DNA of 64,000 nucleotides, taken from positions 1,860,001 through 1,924,000 of the forward strand of contig NZ_JACHVS010000001.1 in assembly GCF_014190875.1 (NCBI RefSeq), read 5' to 3'. The notes beneath the pieces are model-generated. The model ran no database searches and was not told the origin of the DNA. It saw nothing but the letters and a program-made list of their open reading frames with translations. This document shows, piece after piece, positions 17,109 through 25,341 of this stretch. Made by a program: the position numbers and the translations under genes. The stretch is from Paeniglutamicibacter cryotolerans (lineage in GTDB: Bacteria > Actinomycetota > Actinomycetes > Actinomycetales > Micrococcaceae). Within the stretch, counting starts at the first letter, position 1. Every line of letters starts with the position of its first letter.

Positions 17109-18522
17109 GGAACTGCTGAGCAAGTCCATCACCGAGTTGGCCGGGCTGATCGAGTCCAAGGCCGTCTCCCCGGTAGAAGCCACCGAGGCCCTGCTGGATC
17201 ACGCACAGGCGCTGAACGGCGAGATCAACGCCTACATCAGCTTCCGCCCCGAGGAAGCCATGGCCGAGGCCAAGGTGGCCGAGGCGGAGATCGCAGCAGG
17301 GAACTATCGTGGCCCGTTGCATGGTGTTCCGATGGCGATCAAGGACAATATCTACGTCGGCGGCGAGGTCACCACCATGGCCTCGAAGATCCACGGCAAC
17401 TTCGTGGCCGAAAAGGATGCCACGGTCATCGCCAAGCTGCGTGAGGCCGGCATGGTCTTGACCGGCAAGTTGAATATGCATGAATACGCTTGGGGCATCG
17501 ATAACAACAGCCCGCACTTCGGACCGGTAAAGAACCCCTGGGACTTGGAAAAGGTCCCCGGCGGATCCAGTGGAGGTTCCGGTGCCGCAGTGGCGGCAAA
17601 CATGACCTTCGGAACCCTGGGCACCGACACCGCCGGTTCCATTAGGATCCCCTCCGCCGCCTGCGGCATCGTCGGGCTCAAGCCCACCCATGGGCGGGTC
17701 AGCAAGGCAGGATGCTTCCCGCTTGCCTGGTCGCTGGACCACATCGGCCCGATGACCAAGACGGTCGACGACGCGGCAGCAATGCTGCAGGCCATCGCCG
17801 GATTCGATGCCAAGGATCCGACCTCGGCCAACGCGCCGGTGGGCAACTACACCGGGAACCTGAGCGGGGACGTCAAGGGCATGGTGATCGGCGTCGAGGA
17901 AGCCTACTTCTTCAAGGACGTCGACAGCGGCATCGAGGCGATCGTCCGTGATCAGATTGATGCGCTGGTACAGCGCGGAGCCATCTTGAAGAAGATCCAG
18001 ATTCCGACGCTGCGTTATTCGGAATGGGCGGAGCTGGCCACCAGCCTCTCCGAGGCCTCTGCCATCCACCACCGCGACCTGCAGACCCGACCCGAGGATT
18101 TCGGCGCCGACATCAGGTTCCTGTTCGAACTCGGCGAGTTGTTCTCTTCGGTGGAATACCTGCAGGCCCAGCAGATCCGGCGCCAGCTCAAGGGTGACTT
18201 CCGTGCCGCGCTGGGTGAGGTCGACGTGATCATCGCCCCGACGCTGCCGGTCATGGCACCGAGCATTGGATCCTCCGAGGCTGACCTGAACGGGAAGAAG
18301 GTCGATCTGATCGACAGCTTCATCCGCTTCACCGGGCCGAGCAACCTCACCGGGCTGCCCGCGCTGACGGTGCCCGCCGGACTCAATGGCGGCATGCCGG
18401 TGGGACTGCAAATCATCGGGCGTGCCTTTGACGAGGCAACGATCCTGAATGTAGGCAGGGCCGTCGAACTGACGGTGCCACTGGGCGACGCCAAGCCGGA
18501 CGCGGTCGAGGCCCGGGTCTGA
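17101..18522 (+). CDS. Amidase (amidase-signature family)
   Basis: This is a full-length enzyme of 473 residues that hydrolyses an amide. The Ser-cisSer-Lys machinery is visible: Lys in VPMAIKDN (about residue 81), the glycine/serine loop GGSSGGSGAAVAAN, and the nucleophile in TDTAGSIRIPSA. The TTG at 17101 is the start, because GGAGGGG lies 6 nt before it and the longer frame would run over the small gene. It overlaps the small gene by 8 nt. The context (AmiC-like sensor, MarR regulator) points to an inducible amide or ureide catabolic enzyme. GatA is unlikely because no gatB/C genes are present. Confidence 0.92.
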   Translation: MSKELLSKSITELAGLIESKAVSPVEATEALLDHAQALNGEINAYISFRPEEAMAEAKVAEAEIAAGNYRGPLHGVPMAIKDNIYVGGEVTTMASKIHGNFVAEKDATVIAKLREAGMVLTGKLNMHEYAWGIDNNSPHFGPVKNPWDLEKVPGGSSGGSGAAVAANMTFGTLGTDTAGSIRIPSAACGIVGLKPTHGRVSKAGCFPLAWSLDHIGPMTKTVDDAAAMLQAIAGFDAKDPTSANAPVGNYTGNLSGDVKGMVIGVEEAYFFKDVDSGIEAIVRDQIDALVQRGAILKKIQIPTLRYSEWAELATSLSEASAIHHRDLQTRPEDFGADIRFLFELGELFSSVEYLQAQQIRRQLKGDFRAALGEVDVIIAPTLPVMAPSIGSSEADLNGKKVDLIDSFIRFTGPSNLTGLPALTVPAGLNGGMPVGLQIIGRAFDEATILNVGRAVELTVPLGDAKPDAVEARV

Positions 18523-18545
18523 TCTGGCGAATTCCTGAACACGCG

Positions 18546-18578
18546 GGGACGGGACGGGGTTTGACCCCGGCCCGTCCC
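18546..18578 (+). terminator. GC-rich stem-loop after the amidase
   Basis: Fourteen-base arms (18546-18559 and 18565-18578) pair with a single mismatch around a TTTGA loop, 23 nt after the amidase stop. The tail TTCGTGTTG is only mildly T-rich. Confidence 0.6.
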
Positions 18579-18607
18579 TTCGTGTTGCCGCGCACGTGGA
18601 GAGTCCC

Positions 18608-19768
18608 ATGAGATTGGCCGGGATCGGGATGCTTGGACTGGCTGCCGGCGGCATGGCAGCCGCCGTCGGCGTGCTGCCGACTGCGGAGCTGGCCGCCCTG
18701 GGGTTGCGGATCGGTCCGATCATGCTGTTCCTGGCGTCGATCTCCGTGGTAGTGAACCTGTCGGCCCGGGCGGGCGTCTTTGCCGCACTGGCTGCCTTGG
18801 CTACCCAGGCGGCCGGCGGACGGACCTGGCTGTTGTGGACCTGGCAGATCCTGTTGGCCATCCTCTGTACAGCATTCCTGTCGCTGGACACCACTGCCGT
18901 GCTCTTGACCCCGCTGGTGCTGGCTGTGGTGCGTACCGCAGGGTTGCGGCCGCTGGCGTTCGCGGTTCCGATCATCTGGCTGGCCAATACCGCATCGCTG
19001 TTCCTGCCGGTGTCCAACGTGACGAATTTGTTGGCAGTGGAGGGTGGGACGCTGGGCACCCCGGCCGAGTTCCTGATCGGCATGTTCCTGCCTGGGGCCG
19101 CAGCGGTGGCTGCAACGGTGCTGGTATCCGTGCTGGTTTTCCGACGGCAGTTGCAGGGCCGGCACCGCGTCAGCAGTGGCGGGGACGGACCCGAAACGTG
19201 TGGGGACCGGATGCCCTTCCGTGCCTCGGTCATGGTGCTGGTGATGATCCTGCCGCTGCTGCTCAGTGCCATACCGTATTGGATCACCACCACGGCAGGG
19301 GCCGCTGTGCTGCTGGCCGTTTTCGCCTTGCGGGAACGTGCCGCCGTGCGTCTGTCCCTGGTGCCCTGGAACATTCTGCTTTTTGCGATCGGGCTGATGG
19401 TTGCCGCCAGCGTGCTCTCGGCGCTGCCGCTGGCCGGACTGCTACCCCGGCCAGGGCCGGGGCTCGGTGGGATGCTGGCCCTGGCAGCGTCCGGTGCCGT
19501 GGGCTCGAACCTGATCAACAACCTGCCGGCCTACCTGGTGTTCGAGCCGCTGGCTGGTTCACCGGAACTGCTGCGGGCCCTGCTCATCGGGGTCAACGCC
19601 GGCCCGCTGGCCACGCCCTGGGCCTCGCTGGCCACGCTGCTCTGGCATGACCAGCTACGCCGCGGCGGGGTGGAAGTGAGCTGGTTGACGTTCTGCCTGT
19701 GGGGTCTCTTGCTGGCACCACTGGCTGTGGCCGCCGCAGTGCTCACCTCCCACCTGACCGGAGGCTGA
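18608..19768 (+). CDS. ArsB/SLC13-like (ion transporter superfamily) membrane protein
   Basis: This 386-residue protein has about ten to eleven hydrophobic helices. Superfamily marks include the two-fold repeated loop motifs SNVTNLLAVEGG (about residue 138) and GSNLINNLPA (about residue 300), typical of ArsB, NhaD and SLC13 carriers. It could export arsenite or exchange an anion or dicarboxylate; no arsR or arsC neighbour supports arsenic. The ATG at 18608 follows GGAGAG by 4 nt; a GTG four codons upstream is the alternative. It is co-directional with the amidase but separated by a terminator-like hairpin. Confidence 0.8.
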   Translation: MRLAGIGMLGLAAGGMAAAVGVLPTAELAALGLRIGPIMLFLASISVVVNLSARAGVFAALAALATQAAGGRTWLLWTWQILLAILCTAFLSLDTTAVLLTPLVLAVVRTAGLRPLAFAVPIIWLANTASLFLPVSNVTNLLAVEGGTLGTPAEFLIGMFLPGAAAVAATVLVSVLVFRRQLQGRHRVSSGGDGPETCGDRMPFRASVMVLVMILPLLLSAIPYWITTTAGAAVLLAVFALRERAAVRLSLVPWNILLFAIGLMVAASVLSALPLAGLLPRPGPGLGGMLALAASGAVGSNLINNLPAYLVFEPLAGSPELLRALLIGVNAGPLATPWASLATLLWHDQLRRGGVEVSWLTFCLWGLLLAPLAVAAAVLTSHLTGG

Positions 19769-19799
19769 GTCCCGGCTTCGGCCTGCTTCGCCGACTCGC

Positions 19800-20624
19800 C
19801 TAGTCGCTGCCGAGCACGAACAGGGCGCTGGGTGCCGCATGCGTGTCGCGGATGCGCAGGAACAGGGCGGCGCCCGCGGCACCTGGCCAGTTGGCCGGCA
19901 GGCAATCGGAGGGCAAGCCCGGATCCCGGTAGGGGATCATCCGCCAGCTGTCGATCAGCTGCACGTAGGCGGCGAAGGCCGCCGGTCCCGGGGCGACCGT
20001 GCCGGCGGGGACAGTGGCGTTGAGCTCGATGAACTCCCGATGCAGGGAGGCCAGCGCCTCCAGGTCCCACCAGCTCGAGACCACCTCGCGCAGCTCGCCG
20101 GTGACGTGCGGGCGGGCCGTGGTGAACAGCACCGCTCGCTCGCCCAAGCCCAACGCGGTGAGGATCTCCGTTGCCTCCTCGCGGAGGTAATCGGGGCAGA
20201 CCCAGAGTCCGGGGGAGACCATGCCGCACCCGATCCAATGCAGCTGCCGACGCAACTGGTGCCGCTGGCCGCGTTCGGATTCGGGCACCGAAAAGGAGAT
20301 CAGGCACCACTGGCCATCGGGAGCCATGGCGCGCGGGGTGTGGATGCGCCGGTCCCCGCGCTCGAGCATGTGCTCGGCACGCGGGTCCAGCCCGTAGCCG
20401 GGTTGTCCGTCGCGGGCCTCGGCCACCAGCACATCCTTTTTCCGCAGCCGGGTGAGCGCGGTGCGAGTCAGTTCCGGGGCGACATCCAGGGCCTGCATCA
20501 GTTCGATCAGGCGTACCGATGACATCCAGCCGCCGGCATCACGCAGGTAGAGCCCGATGACTGTGCGCAGCAATGACGTGGTGCTCCCGGGGCGGGAGTC
20601 CATGTCATCGAGGACGGTGCTCAT
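19800..20624 (-). CDS. PaaX-family repressor
   Basis: This 274-residue regulator is of the PaaX type, best known as the phenylacetyl-CoA-responsive repressor. It has an N-terminal winged helix (SSVRLIELMQALDVAPELTRTALTRLRKK) and the PaaX central and C-terminal regions (GQWCLISFSVPESERGQRHQLRRQLHWIG, then WWDLEALASLHREF). Its ATG overlaps the kynU stop, so it is made with the kynurenine enzymes and probably controls them. A kynurenine-pathway intermediate as effector is inference. Confidence 0.88.
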   Translation of the reverse strand: MSTVLDDMDSRPGSTTSLLRTVIGLYLRDAGGWMSSVRLIELMQALDVAPELTRTALTRLRKKDVLVAEARDGQPGYGLDPRAEHMLERGDRRIHTPRAMAPDGQWCLISFSVPESERGQRHQLRRQLHWIGCGMVSPGLWVCPDYLREEATEILTALGLGERAVLFTTARPHVTGELREVVSSWWDLEALASLHREFIELNATVPAGTVAPGPAAFAAYVQLIDSWRMIPYRDPGLPSDCLPANWPGAAGAALFLRIRDTHAAPSALFVLGSD

Positions 20625-21859
20625 GACATGGAGGCCAGGACCCCGCGGATGGCCAGGATTCCGGCCTCGACTTCGGCGAAGGATGTGCTCAGCGGGGAGA
20701 GTCCGATGCGCAGCCCATACGGCGGGCGGAAGTCCGGGATGACTCCTGCTTCCCACAACTTGGCCGTGACCTCAGCGAAGCGGGGGTGGTCGATGATGAC
20801 ATGCGAGCCACGGTGCGCCGGATCCAGCGGGCTGGAAAGTTCCACGCCCAGCGGCACCAGATGCTCGCGTACCAGCGCAATGGTGTATTCGGTCAGCGCC
20901 ACCGACTTGCTGCGCACCGCCTCGATGCCGACCTCGGCGAGCAGCGCCAGCATGTCCTTGAGCGGCTGCATGGCCAGGATCGGCGGAGTCCCGGTAATGA
21001 AGCGGCGGACGTTTGCCGCCGGCTCGTAGTCGGCTCCCATCTCGAACGGGTTGGCCGCGCCCATCCAGCCCCAGATGGGCTGCTGAAGCCGGCCGGTGAG
21101 CGCTGAATTGATGTAGGCGAAGGCCGGGGCGCCGGGGCCGCCATTGAGGTACTTGTAGCTGCAGCCCACGGCCAGGTCCACGCCCCAGGCGTCGAGTTCG
21201 GTCGGGATCGAACCGGCAGAATGGCACAGGTCCCACATCATCAGCGCGCCGGCATCCTTGACCAGCTTCGTGATTCCCGGGGCATCGGCGAGGAAGCCCG
21301 AACGGTAGGCGACGTGGCTGAGCAGGACCAGCGCGGTGCGCTCCCCGATGACGGCGGCCACGTCTTCGGGGGTGACGCCGGTGGCGGCGTCGGGATCGAT
21401 CCATACGATTTTTGCGCCGCGTTCGGCCGCAATGCCCTCGACCAGGAAGCGGTCGGTGGGGAAGTTCCAGCGGTCGATGACTATCTCATCGCGGCCCGCC
21501 TGCCCGTCCAATCCCGCACGCAGCAGCTTATAGAGCAGCACGGAGGTCGAGTCCCCGATGATGGTCTGTCCCGGCGCCGCCCCGAGTACCGTGGCGCCGA
21601 GCAGGTCCCCGACTACCGTTGGCTCATCCATCCACTTCTCATCCCAGGAGCGGATCAGCCCGCTGCCCCATTCGCCCTGCACGAAGGCGGTGAGGTTCGC
21701 GGCCGTGGCACGCAGCGGACGGCCGAGCGAATTCCCGTCCAGGTAGGAGATGACCGAGCCGTCGGCCGGCTCGAAGAAGCGGTCGCGGTAGGCGGCTAAC
21801 GGGTCCGCCGCGTCCAGCCGGGCGCTGGTGAGTGTGGCGTTCTCGGTGCTGTTGCTCAT
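20621..21859 (-). CDS. kynU: Kynureninase
   Basis: This 412-residue PLP enzyme cleaves kynurenine to anthranilate and alanine in the cytoplasm. Motifs include YLDGNSLGRPL near the N-terminus, the PLP-binding DLCHSAG, and the Lys-containing AVGCSYKYLNGGPGAPAF. Length is normal for the family. It lies 58 nt downstream of kynA and overlaps the PaaX-like gene. No kynurenine formamidase gene is adjacent, so that step must be supplied elsewhere. Confidence 0.95.
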   Translation of the reverse strand: MSNSTENATLTSARLDAADPLAAYRDRFFEPADGSVISYLDGNSLGRPLRATAANLTAFVQGEWGSGLIRSWDEKWMDEPTVVGDLLGATVLGAAPGQTIIGDSTSVLLYKLLRAGLDGQAGRDEIVIDRWNFPTDRFLVEGIAAERGAKIVWIDPDAATGVTPEDVAAVIGERTALVLLSHVAYRSGFLADAPGITKLVKDAGALMMWDLCHSAGSIPTELDAWGVDLAVGCSYKYLNGGPGAPAFAYINSALTGRLQQPIWGWMGAANPFEMGADYEPAANVRRFITGTPPILAMQPLKDMLALLAEVGIEAVRSKSVALTEYTIALVREHLVPLGVELSSPLDPAHRGSHVIIDHPRFAEVTAKLWEAGVIPDFRPPYGLRIGLSPLSTSFAEVEAGILAIRGVLASMS

Positions 21860-21917
21860 GGGTGTGGTGGTCCTTCTGGTGCCGGGGCGGGAACGGGGAA
21901 GCGGAGGAGGAAGGCGG

Positions 21918-22787
21918 TTACTTGCCGATTTCGGTGCGGACTGCGAAGAGCTCCGGGAAGAAGGTCAGGTCCAGTGCGCGCTTGAGGAAGTCGACTCCGG
22001 AGGAGCCGCCGGTTCCGGTCTTGAAGCCGATGGTCCGCTTGACCACGGACATGTGGCGGAAGCGCCAGGCCTGGAAATTGTCTTCAAGGTCCACCAGATC
22101 CTCGCAGGCCTGGTAGAAGCTCCACTGGGTGGCGTCGGATTCGTAGATGTCCTTGAACACCGGCACCAGGGCCTCATGGAAGACCCAGGCCTCGGACACG
22201 TCGCGGTTCAGGATCTCATCCGGGATCCCGTAGCCGGCGCGGGCCAGTGCGTGCAGGAATGCGTCGTAGACGGTGGGAGATTCAAGCAGCGTGGAGAGCA
22301 GCTGGTGGGCTGCCGGGTCCGATTCGAAGACCTTGAGCATGCCGCGGTGCTTGTTGCCGAGGATGAACTCGACGGCGCGGTACTGGAAGGACTGGAAGCC
22401 CGATGCCGATCCGAGGAAGCCGCGGAATTCGGAGTACTCGCGCGGGGTGAGGGTGGCCAGGACGGACCACTGCTCGGTGAGGGTCTTCTGGATGTGCTTG
22501 ACCCGGGCCAGGCACTTGAGTGCCTTGCCGATTTCGTCGTTGTCCAGCAGGCGGCGGGATTCGAGCAGTTCATGCAGGATCAGCTTGAGCCACAGCTCGG
22601 AGGTCTGGTGCTGGATGATGAACAGCATCTCGTCGTGGTGCTCGGGCGTGCTGACCGGGTGCTGTGCCGAGAGGATGCGCTCCAGGTCCAGGTAGCTTCC
22701 GTATGACATGGTGTTGTGGAAGTCGGTGCGCATCGTGTCTTCGATTTCGCGGACGCCTTCGGGGCTCTGTGCATGGGGGCAACTCAT
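21918..22787 (-). CDS. kynA: Tryptophan 2,3-dioxygenase
   Basis: This 289-residue heme enzyme opens the indole ring of tryptophan to N-formylkynurenine. Conserved regions are MSYGSYLDLERIL, HHDEMLFIIQHQTSELWLKL, and the C-terminal FQAWRFRHMSVVKRTIGFKTGTGGSSG with the heme and substrate residues. The ATG at 22787 is 6 nt after TATCAT, so the mRNA is probably leaderless. It is first in the kynA-kynU-paaX unit, giving tryptophan to anthranilate with one missing step. Confidence 0.95.
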   Translation of the reverse strand: MSCPHAQSPEGVREIEDTMRTDFHNTMSYGSYLDLERILSAQHPVSTPEHHDEMLFIIQHQTSELWLKLILHELLESRRLLDNDEIGKALKCLARVKHIQKTLTEQWSVLATLTPREYSEFRGFLGSASGFQSFQYRAVEFILGNKHRGMLKVFESDPAAHQLLSTLLESPTVYDAFLHALARAGYGIPDEILNRDVSEAWVFHEALVPVFKDIYESDATQWSFYQACEDLVDLEDNFQAWRFRHMSVVKRTIGFKTGTGGSSGVDFLKRALDLTFFPELFAVRTEIGK

Positions 22788-22793
22788 GAAACG

Positions 22794-22821
22794 ATGATAT
22801 CAAGATCGTGACGCGCGTCAA
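22794..22821 (-). promoter_or_regulatory. kynA promoter with TGACGCGCGTCA operator
   Basis: On the minus strand TTGACG (22821-22816) and TATCAT (22799-22794) are separated by 16 bp. The -10 is followed by 6 nt and then the start codon. A perfect 12-bp palindrome, TGACGCGCGTCA (22809-22820), covers the -35 and part of the spacer, ideal for repression, probably by the PaaX-like protein. Confidence 0.7.
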
Positions 22822-22951
22822 GACTTTGAAATGATGGATCGTGTTGGATGCTGACGGCTCCCCGGGCCGGCAGCGTACCCGCAACGAAACTGTCCGGGTT
22901 CATCCAGGCGGCCACGCCAGGATCCCCGCCCGGGTCAGGCTTCGGGCCCGA

Positions 22952-22976
22952 GAACAAATTTGTTCGTTGGTACGCT
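22952..22976 (+). promoter_or_regulatory. Promoter and palindrome of the DtxR-type gene
   Basis: GAACAAATTTGTTC (22952-22965) is a perfect 14-bp palindrome. TACGCT (22971-22976) lies exactly 6 nt before the ATG, like the other leaderless promoters here. The palindrome would overlap the polymerase -35 contact, fitting autoregulation. Confidence 0.6.
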
Positions 22977-22982
22977 GAGGGA

Positions 22983-23666
22983 ATGGATGTTTCTTCGTTG
23001 TCGATCAGCACGCAAAACTACCTCAAGGCGATCTGGTCGTGGCAGGAGTGGTCCGACGAGCCGGTGACCACCTCGGTGGTGGCCGAAAAGGTTGGACTGC
23101 GTGCTTCCACCGTTTCCGAGGCAATCCGCAAGCTCAATGAGCAGGGGTTGGTCGACCACGAGCGCTATGGGCATATGACACTTACGGAGGCAGGACGGCT
23201 GCTGGCGGTCCAGATGGTTCGGCGCCACCGGTTGCTCGAGTCCTTCCTGGTACAGGCGTTGAAGTACCGCTGGGATGAGGTTCATGAGGAGGCTGAACAC
23301 CTCGAGCACGTGGTCTCGGAAATGTTGGTGACCCGGATCGACGAGTATCTCGGATTCCCGCGCCGGGACCCGCATGGGGATCCGATTCCCCGTGCAGACG
23401 GAACAACCCACCGCCCGGATGCCGTGCCGCTCTCGGACATCGAACCCCAGGGGCTGGTCCGGGTCGAACGGATCTCGGATGCGGATGCGAAGATGCTCCA
23501 ATTCTTTGCCGAGCGCGGGATCGTCCTGGATGCCGAGCTGTCGGTGGCGGCCGGCGAACCCTACTCCGACGCCGTCCTGGTCGCGGTATCCGGACGGGAT
23601 GCGGAACCGCTGCGGCTGGGCCCGGCTGCGGCAGGTGCCATTTGGGTATCGAGCGACCAGGGCTGA
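22983..23666 (+). CDS. mntR: DtxR/MntR-family metal-dependent regulator
   Basis: This 227-residue regulator has an N-terminal winged helix (TTSVVAEKVGLRASTVSEAIRKL), a dimerisation and metal region (MVRRHRLLESFLVQ, then WDEVHEEAEHLEHVVSE) and a C-terminal SH3-like FeoA domain. In this family the middle helices hold Mn(II) or Fe(II) through Cys/His/Glu ligands. The gene faces a manganese-type ABC transporter operon across a 59-nt gap, so MntR is the better guess than iron-responsive IdeR. The start codon at 22983 has GAGGGA directly against it, and the 6-nt spacing from TACGCT suggests a leaderless mRNA. Confidence 0.85.
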   Translation: MDVSSLSISTQNYLKAIWSWQEWSDEPVTTSVVAEKVGLRASTVSEAIRKLNEQGLVDHERYGHMTLTEAGRLLAVQMVRRHRLLESFLVQALKYRWDEVHEEAEHLEHVVSEMLVTRIDEYLGFPRRDPHGDPIPRADGTTHRPDAVPLSDIEPQGLVRVERISDADAKMLQFFAERGIVLDAELSVAAGEPYSDAVLVAVSGRDAEPLRLGPAAAGAIWVSSDQG

Positions 23667-23725
23667 ACGAGGCCACCGGATGACCCGGATCATCACGGTG
23701 ACGTGAACCGGGTCATCCGGTAGCG

Positions 23726-24598
23726 CTAGGCGTCCACCAGGGAGCGGCGGCGGGTGGCATCGGCCACCCTCCGGCCGATGACGCCTTGGCGCGGGCTGAA
23801 CAGGTAGGCCAGGGCAAAGGCCCCGCCCTGGGCCAGTACCACCATGCCGCCGGAGGCCGTGTCCAGGTAGTAGCTGCAGTACAGCCCCACCACGCCGCAC
23901 ACCACCGAAATCACCGGTGCAATGACCAGCATTTTCCCGAAGCTGTCGGTCAGCAGGTAGGCGGTGGCACCGGGGATGATCAGCATCGCCACCACCAGCA
24001 CCACGCCCACGGCCTGCAGGGCGACGACGGAGGTCAGCGCCAGCAGGCCGAGCAGGGCCGCGCCGAGCAGCTTCGGATTCAGCCCGATGGCATGGGCGTG
24101 GGTCGGGTCGAAGGCGTAGAGGGTGAAGTCGCGGCGCTTGAGCAGCAGCACGCCCAGGGTGATGGCGCCCAGTATCAGCACCTGGCTGACATCGGACCAC
24201 GAAACCCCGAGCAGGTTCCCGAAGATGATGTGGTTCAGGTCCGTTTGCGAGGGCGTCACCGAGATCAGCACCAGGCCCAGGGCGAAGAGCGTCGTGAACA
24301 CGATCCCGATCGCCGCATCCTCCTTGACCCGGCTGGTATCGCGCACCACCCCGATCAGGGCCACGGCCAGGAAACCGAAGACGATGGCTCCCAGCGCGAA
24401 CGGGGCGCCCACCACGTAGGCCAGGACCACGCCTGGAAGCACGGCATGGGAGACGGCGTCGCCCATCAGCGACCAGCCGATGAGGACCAGCCAGCAGGAC
24501 AGTACGGCGCAGACGATCGAGGAGACGAGGGTCGTCAGCAGTGCCCGGAGCATGAAATCGTAGCTCAGTGGTTCAACGAGGTATCCCATCAGGTCCAT
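23726..24598 (-). CDS. Metal (Mn/Fe/Zn) ABC transporter permease
   Basis: This 290-residue ABC-3 family inner-membrane permease has about eight helices. Typical motifs are SCWLVLIGWSLMGDAVSHAVLPGVVLAY in the first third and FDPTHAHAIGLNP in the middle. It is last of three genes and starts 2 nt after the ATPase stop. It imports the metal delivered by the binding protein at 25338-26291. Confidence 0.93.
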   Translation of the reverse strand: MDLMGYLVEPLSYDFMLRALLTTLVSSIVCAVLSCWLVLIGWSLMGDAVSHAVLPGVVLAYVVGAPFALGAIVFGFLAVALIGVVRDTSRVKEDAAIGIVFTTLFALGLVLISVTPSQTDLNHIIFGNLLGVSWSDVSQVLILGAITLGVLLLKRRDFTLYAFDPTHAHAIGLNPKLLGAALLGLLALTSVVALQAVGVVLVVAMLIIPGATAYLLTDSFGKMLVIAPVISVVCGVVGLYCSYYLDTASGGMVVLAQGGAFALAYLFSPRQGVIGRRVADATRRRSLVDA

Positions 24599-24600
24599 GC

Positions 24601-25341
24601 TCAGGCCTCTTTTCTGTTCAGGACATCGAGCCCAAAGGCCAGTGCCAGGTTCTCCGGGTGAAGGATCTGCTCGGGGGCGCCATGCATCAGCACCCGGCGC
24701 ATGAGCAGGACCGCTTCGTCGGCGAGCCCCGGCAGGGCCTGCAGGTCATGGGTGGACACCAGGATCGTTGCCCCGGCCGCTGCCTGCTCGCGCAGGAGCC
24801 GCGTGATGGTCGCCTCGGACCGTTTGTCGACGCCGGCAAAGGGCTCGTCCAGCAGCACCACCGTCGCACCCTGGGCGATGCCGCGCGCCACGAAGGCGCG
24901 CTTCTTCTGGCCCCCGGACAGCTGGCCGATCTGCCGGTCGGCCAGCGCGGTCAGCTCGACGCGTTCCAACGCGGCGTCCACCTCCTCGTGGTCCCGGCGC
25001 TTCGGCCGACGGGTGAGTCCCATGTGCCCGTAGCGGCCCATCATCACCACCTCGCGGACCGAGAGCGGGAACGCCCAATCGACTTTCTCGCTCTGCGGAA
25101 CGTAGCCGACGACCCCTGATTTACGTGCCTGCGCCGGTGAGGCGCCATTGATCGTCGCCCGGCCCGCGTCGGGCTTGATCATGCCCATGATCGTCTTGAA
25201 GAGGGTGGATTTGCCTGATCCGTTCACGCCGATCAAGCCACAGATCCGTCCCGGGTTGATCGCCAGGCTTGCCCCGTCCAGGGCGAGGACCTCGCCGTAG
25301 CGCACGGTGACGTCCTGGACGAGGATCGCCGGAACGCTCAT
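24601..25341 (-). CDS. Metal ABC transporter ATPase
   Basis: This 246-residue nucleotide-binding subunit has Walker A GVNGSGKST, signature LSGGQKKRAFVARGI, Walker B VVLLDEPFAGVD and switch His in VSTHDL. The sequence VPQSEKVDWAFPLSVREVVMMGRYGH is typical of Mn/Zn-type ATPases. The ATG at 25341 overlaps the stop of the binding-protein gene, so the three genes form one coupled operon. Confidence 0.94.
   Translation of the reverse strand: MSVPAILVQDVTVRYGEVLALDGASLAINPGRICGLIGVNGSGKSTLFKTIMGMIKPDAGRATINGASPAQARKSGVVGYVPQSEKVDWAFPLSVREVVMMGRYGHMGLTRRPKRRDHEEVDAALERVELTALADRQIGQLSGGQKKRAFVARGIAQGATVVLLDEPFAGVDKRSEATITRLLREQAAAGATILVSTHDLQALPGLADEAVLLMRRVLMHGAPEQILHPENLALAFGLDVLNRKEA

Noticed and set aside
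17017..19521. Very long open frame on the minus strand across the amidase and ArsB-like genes
   Set aside because: It is antisense to two well-supported genes, has Arg/Ser/Ala-rich composition and no ribosome site.
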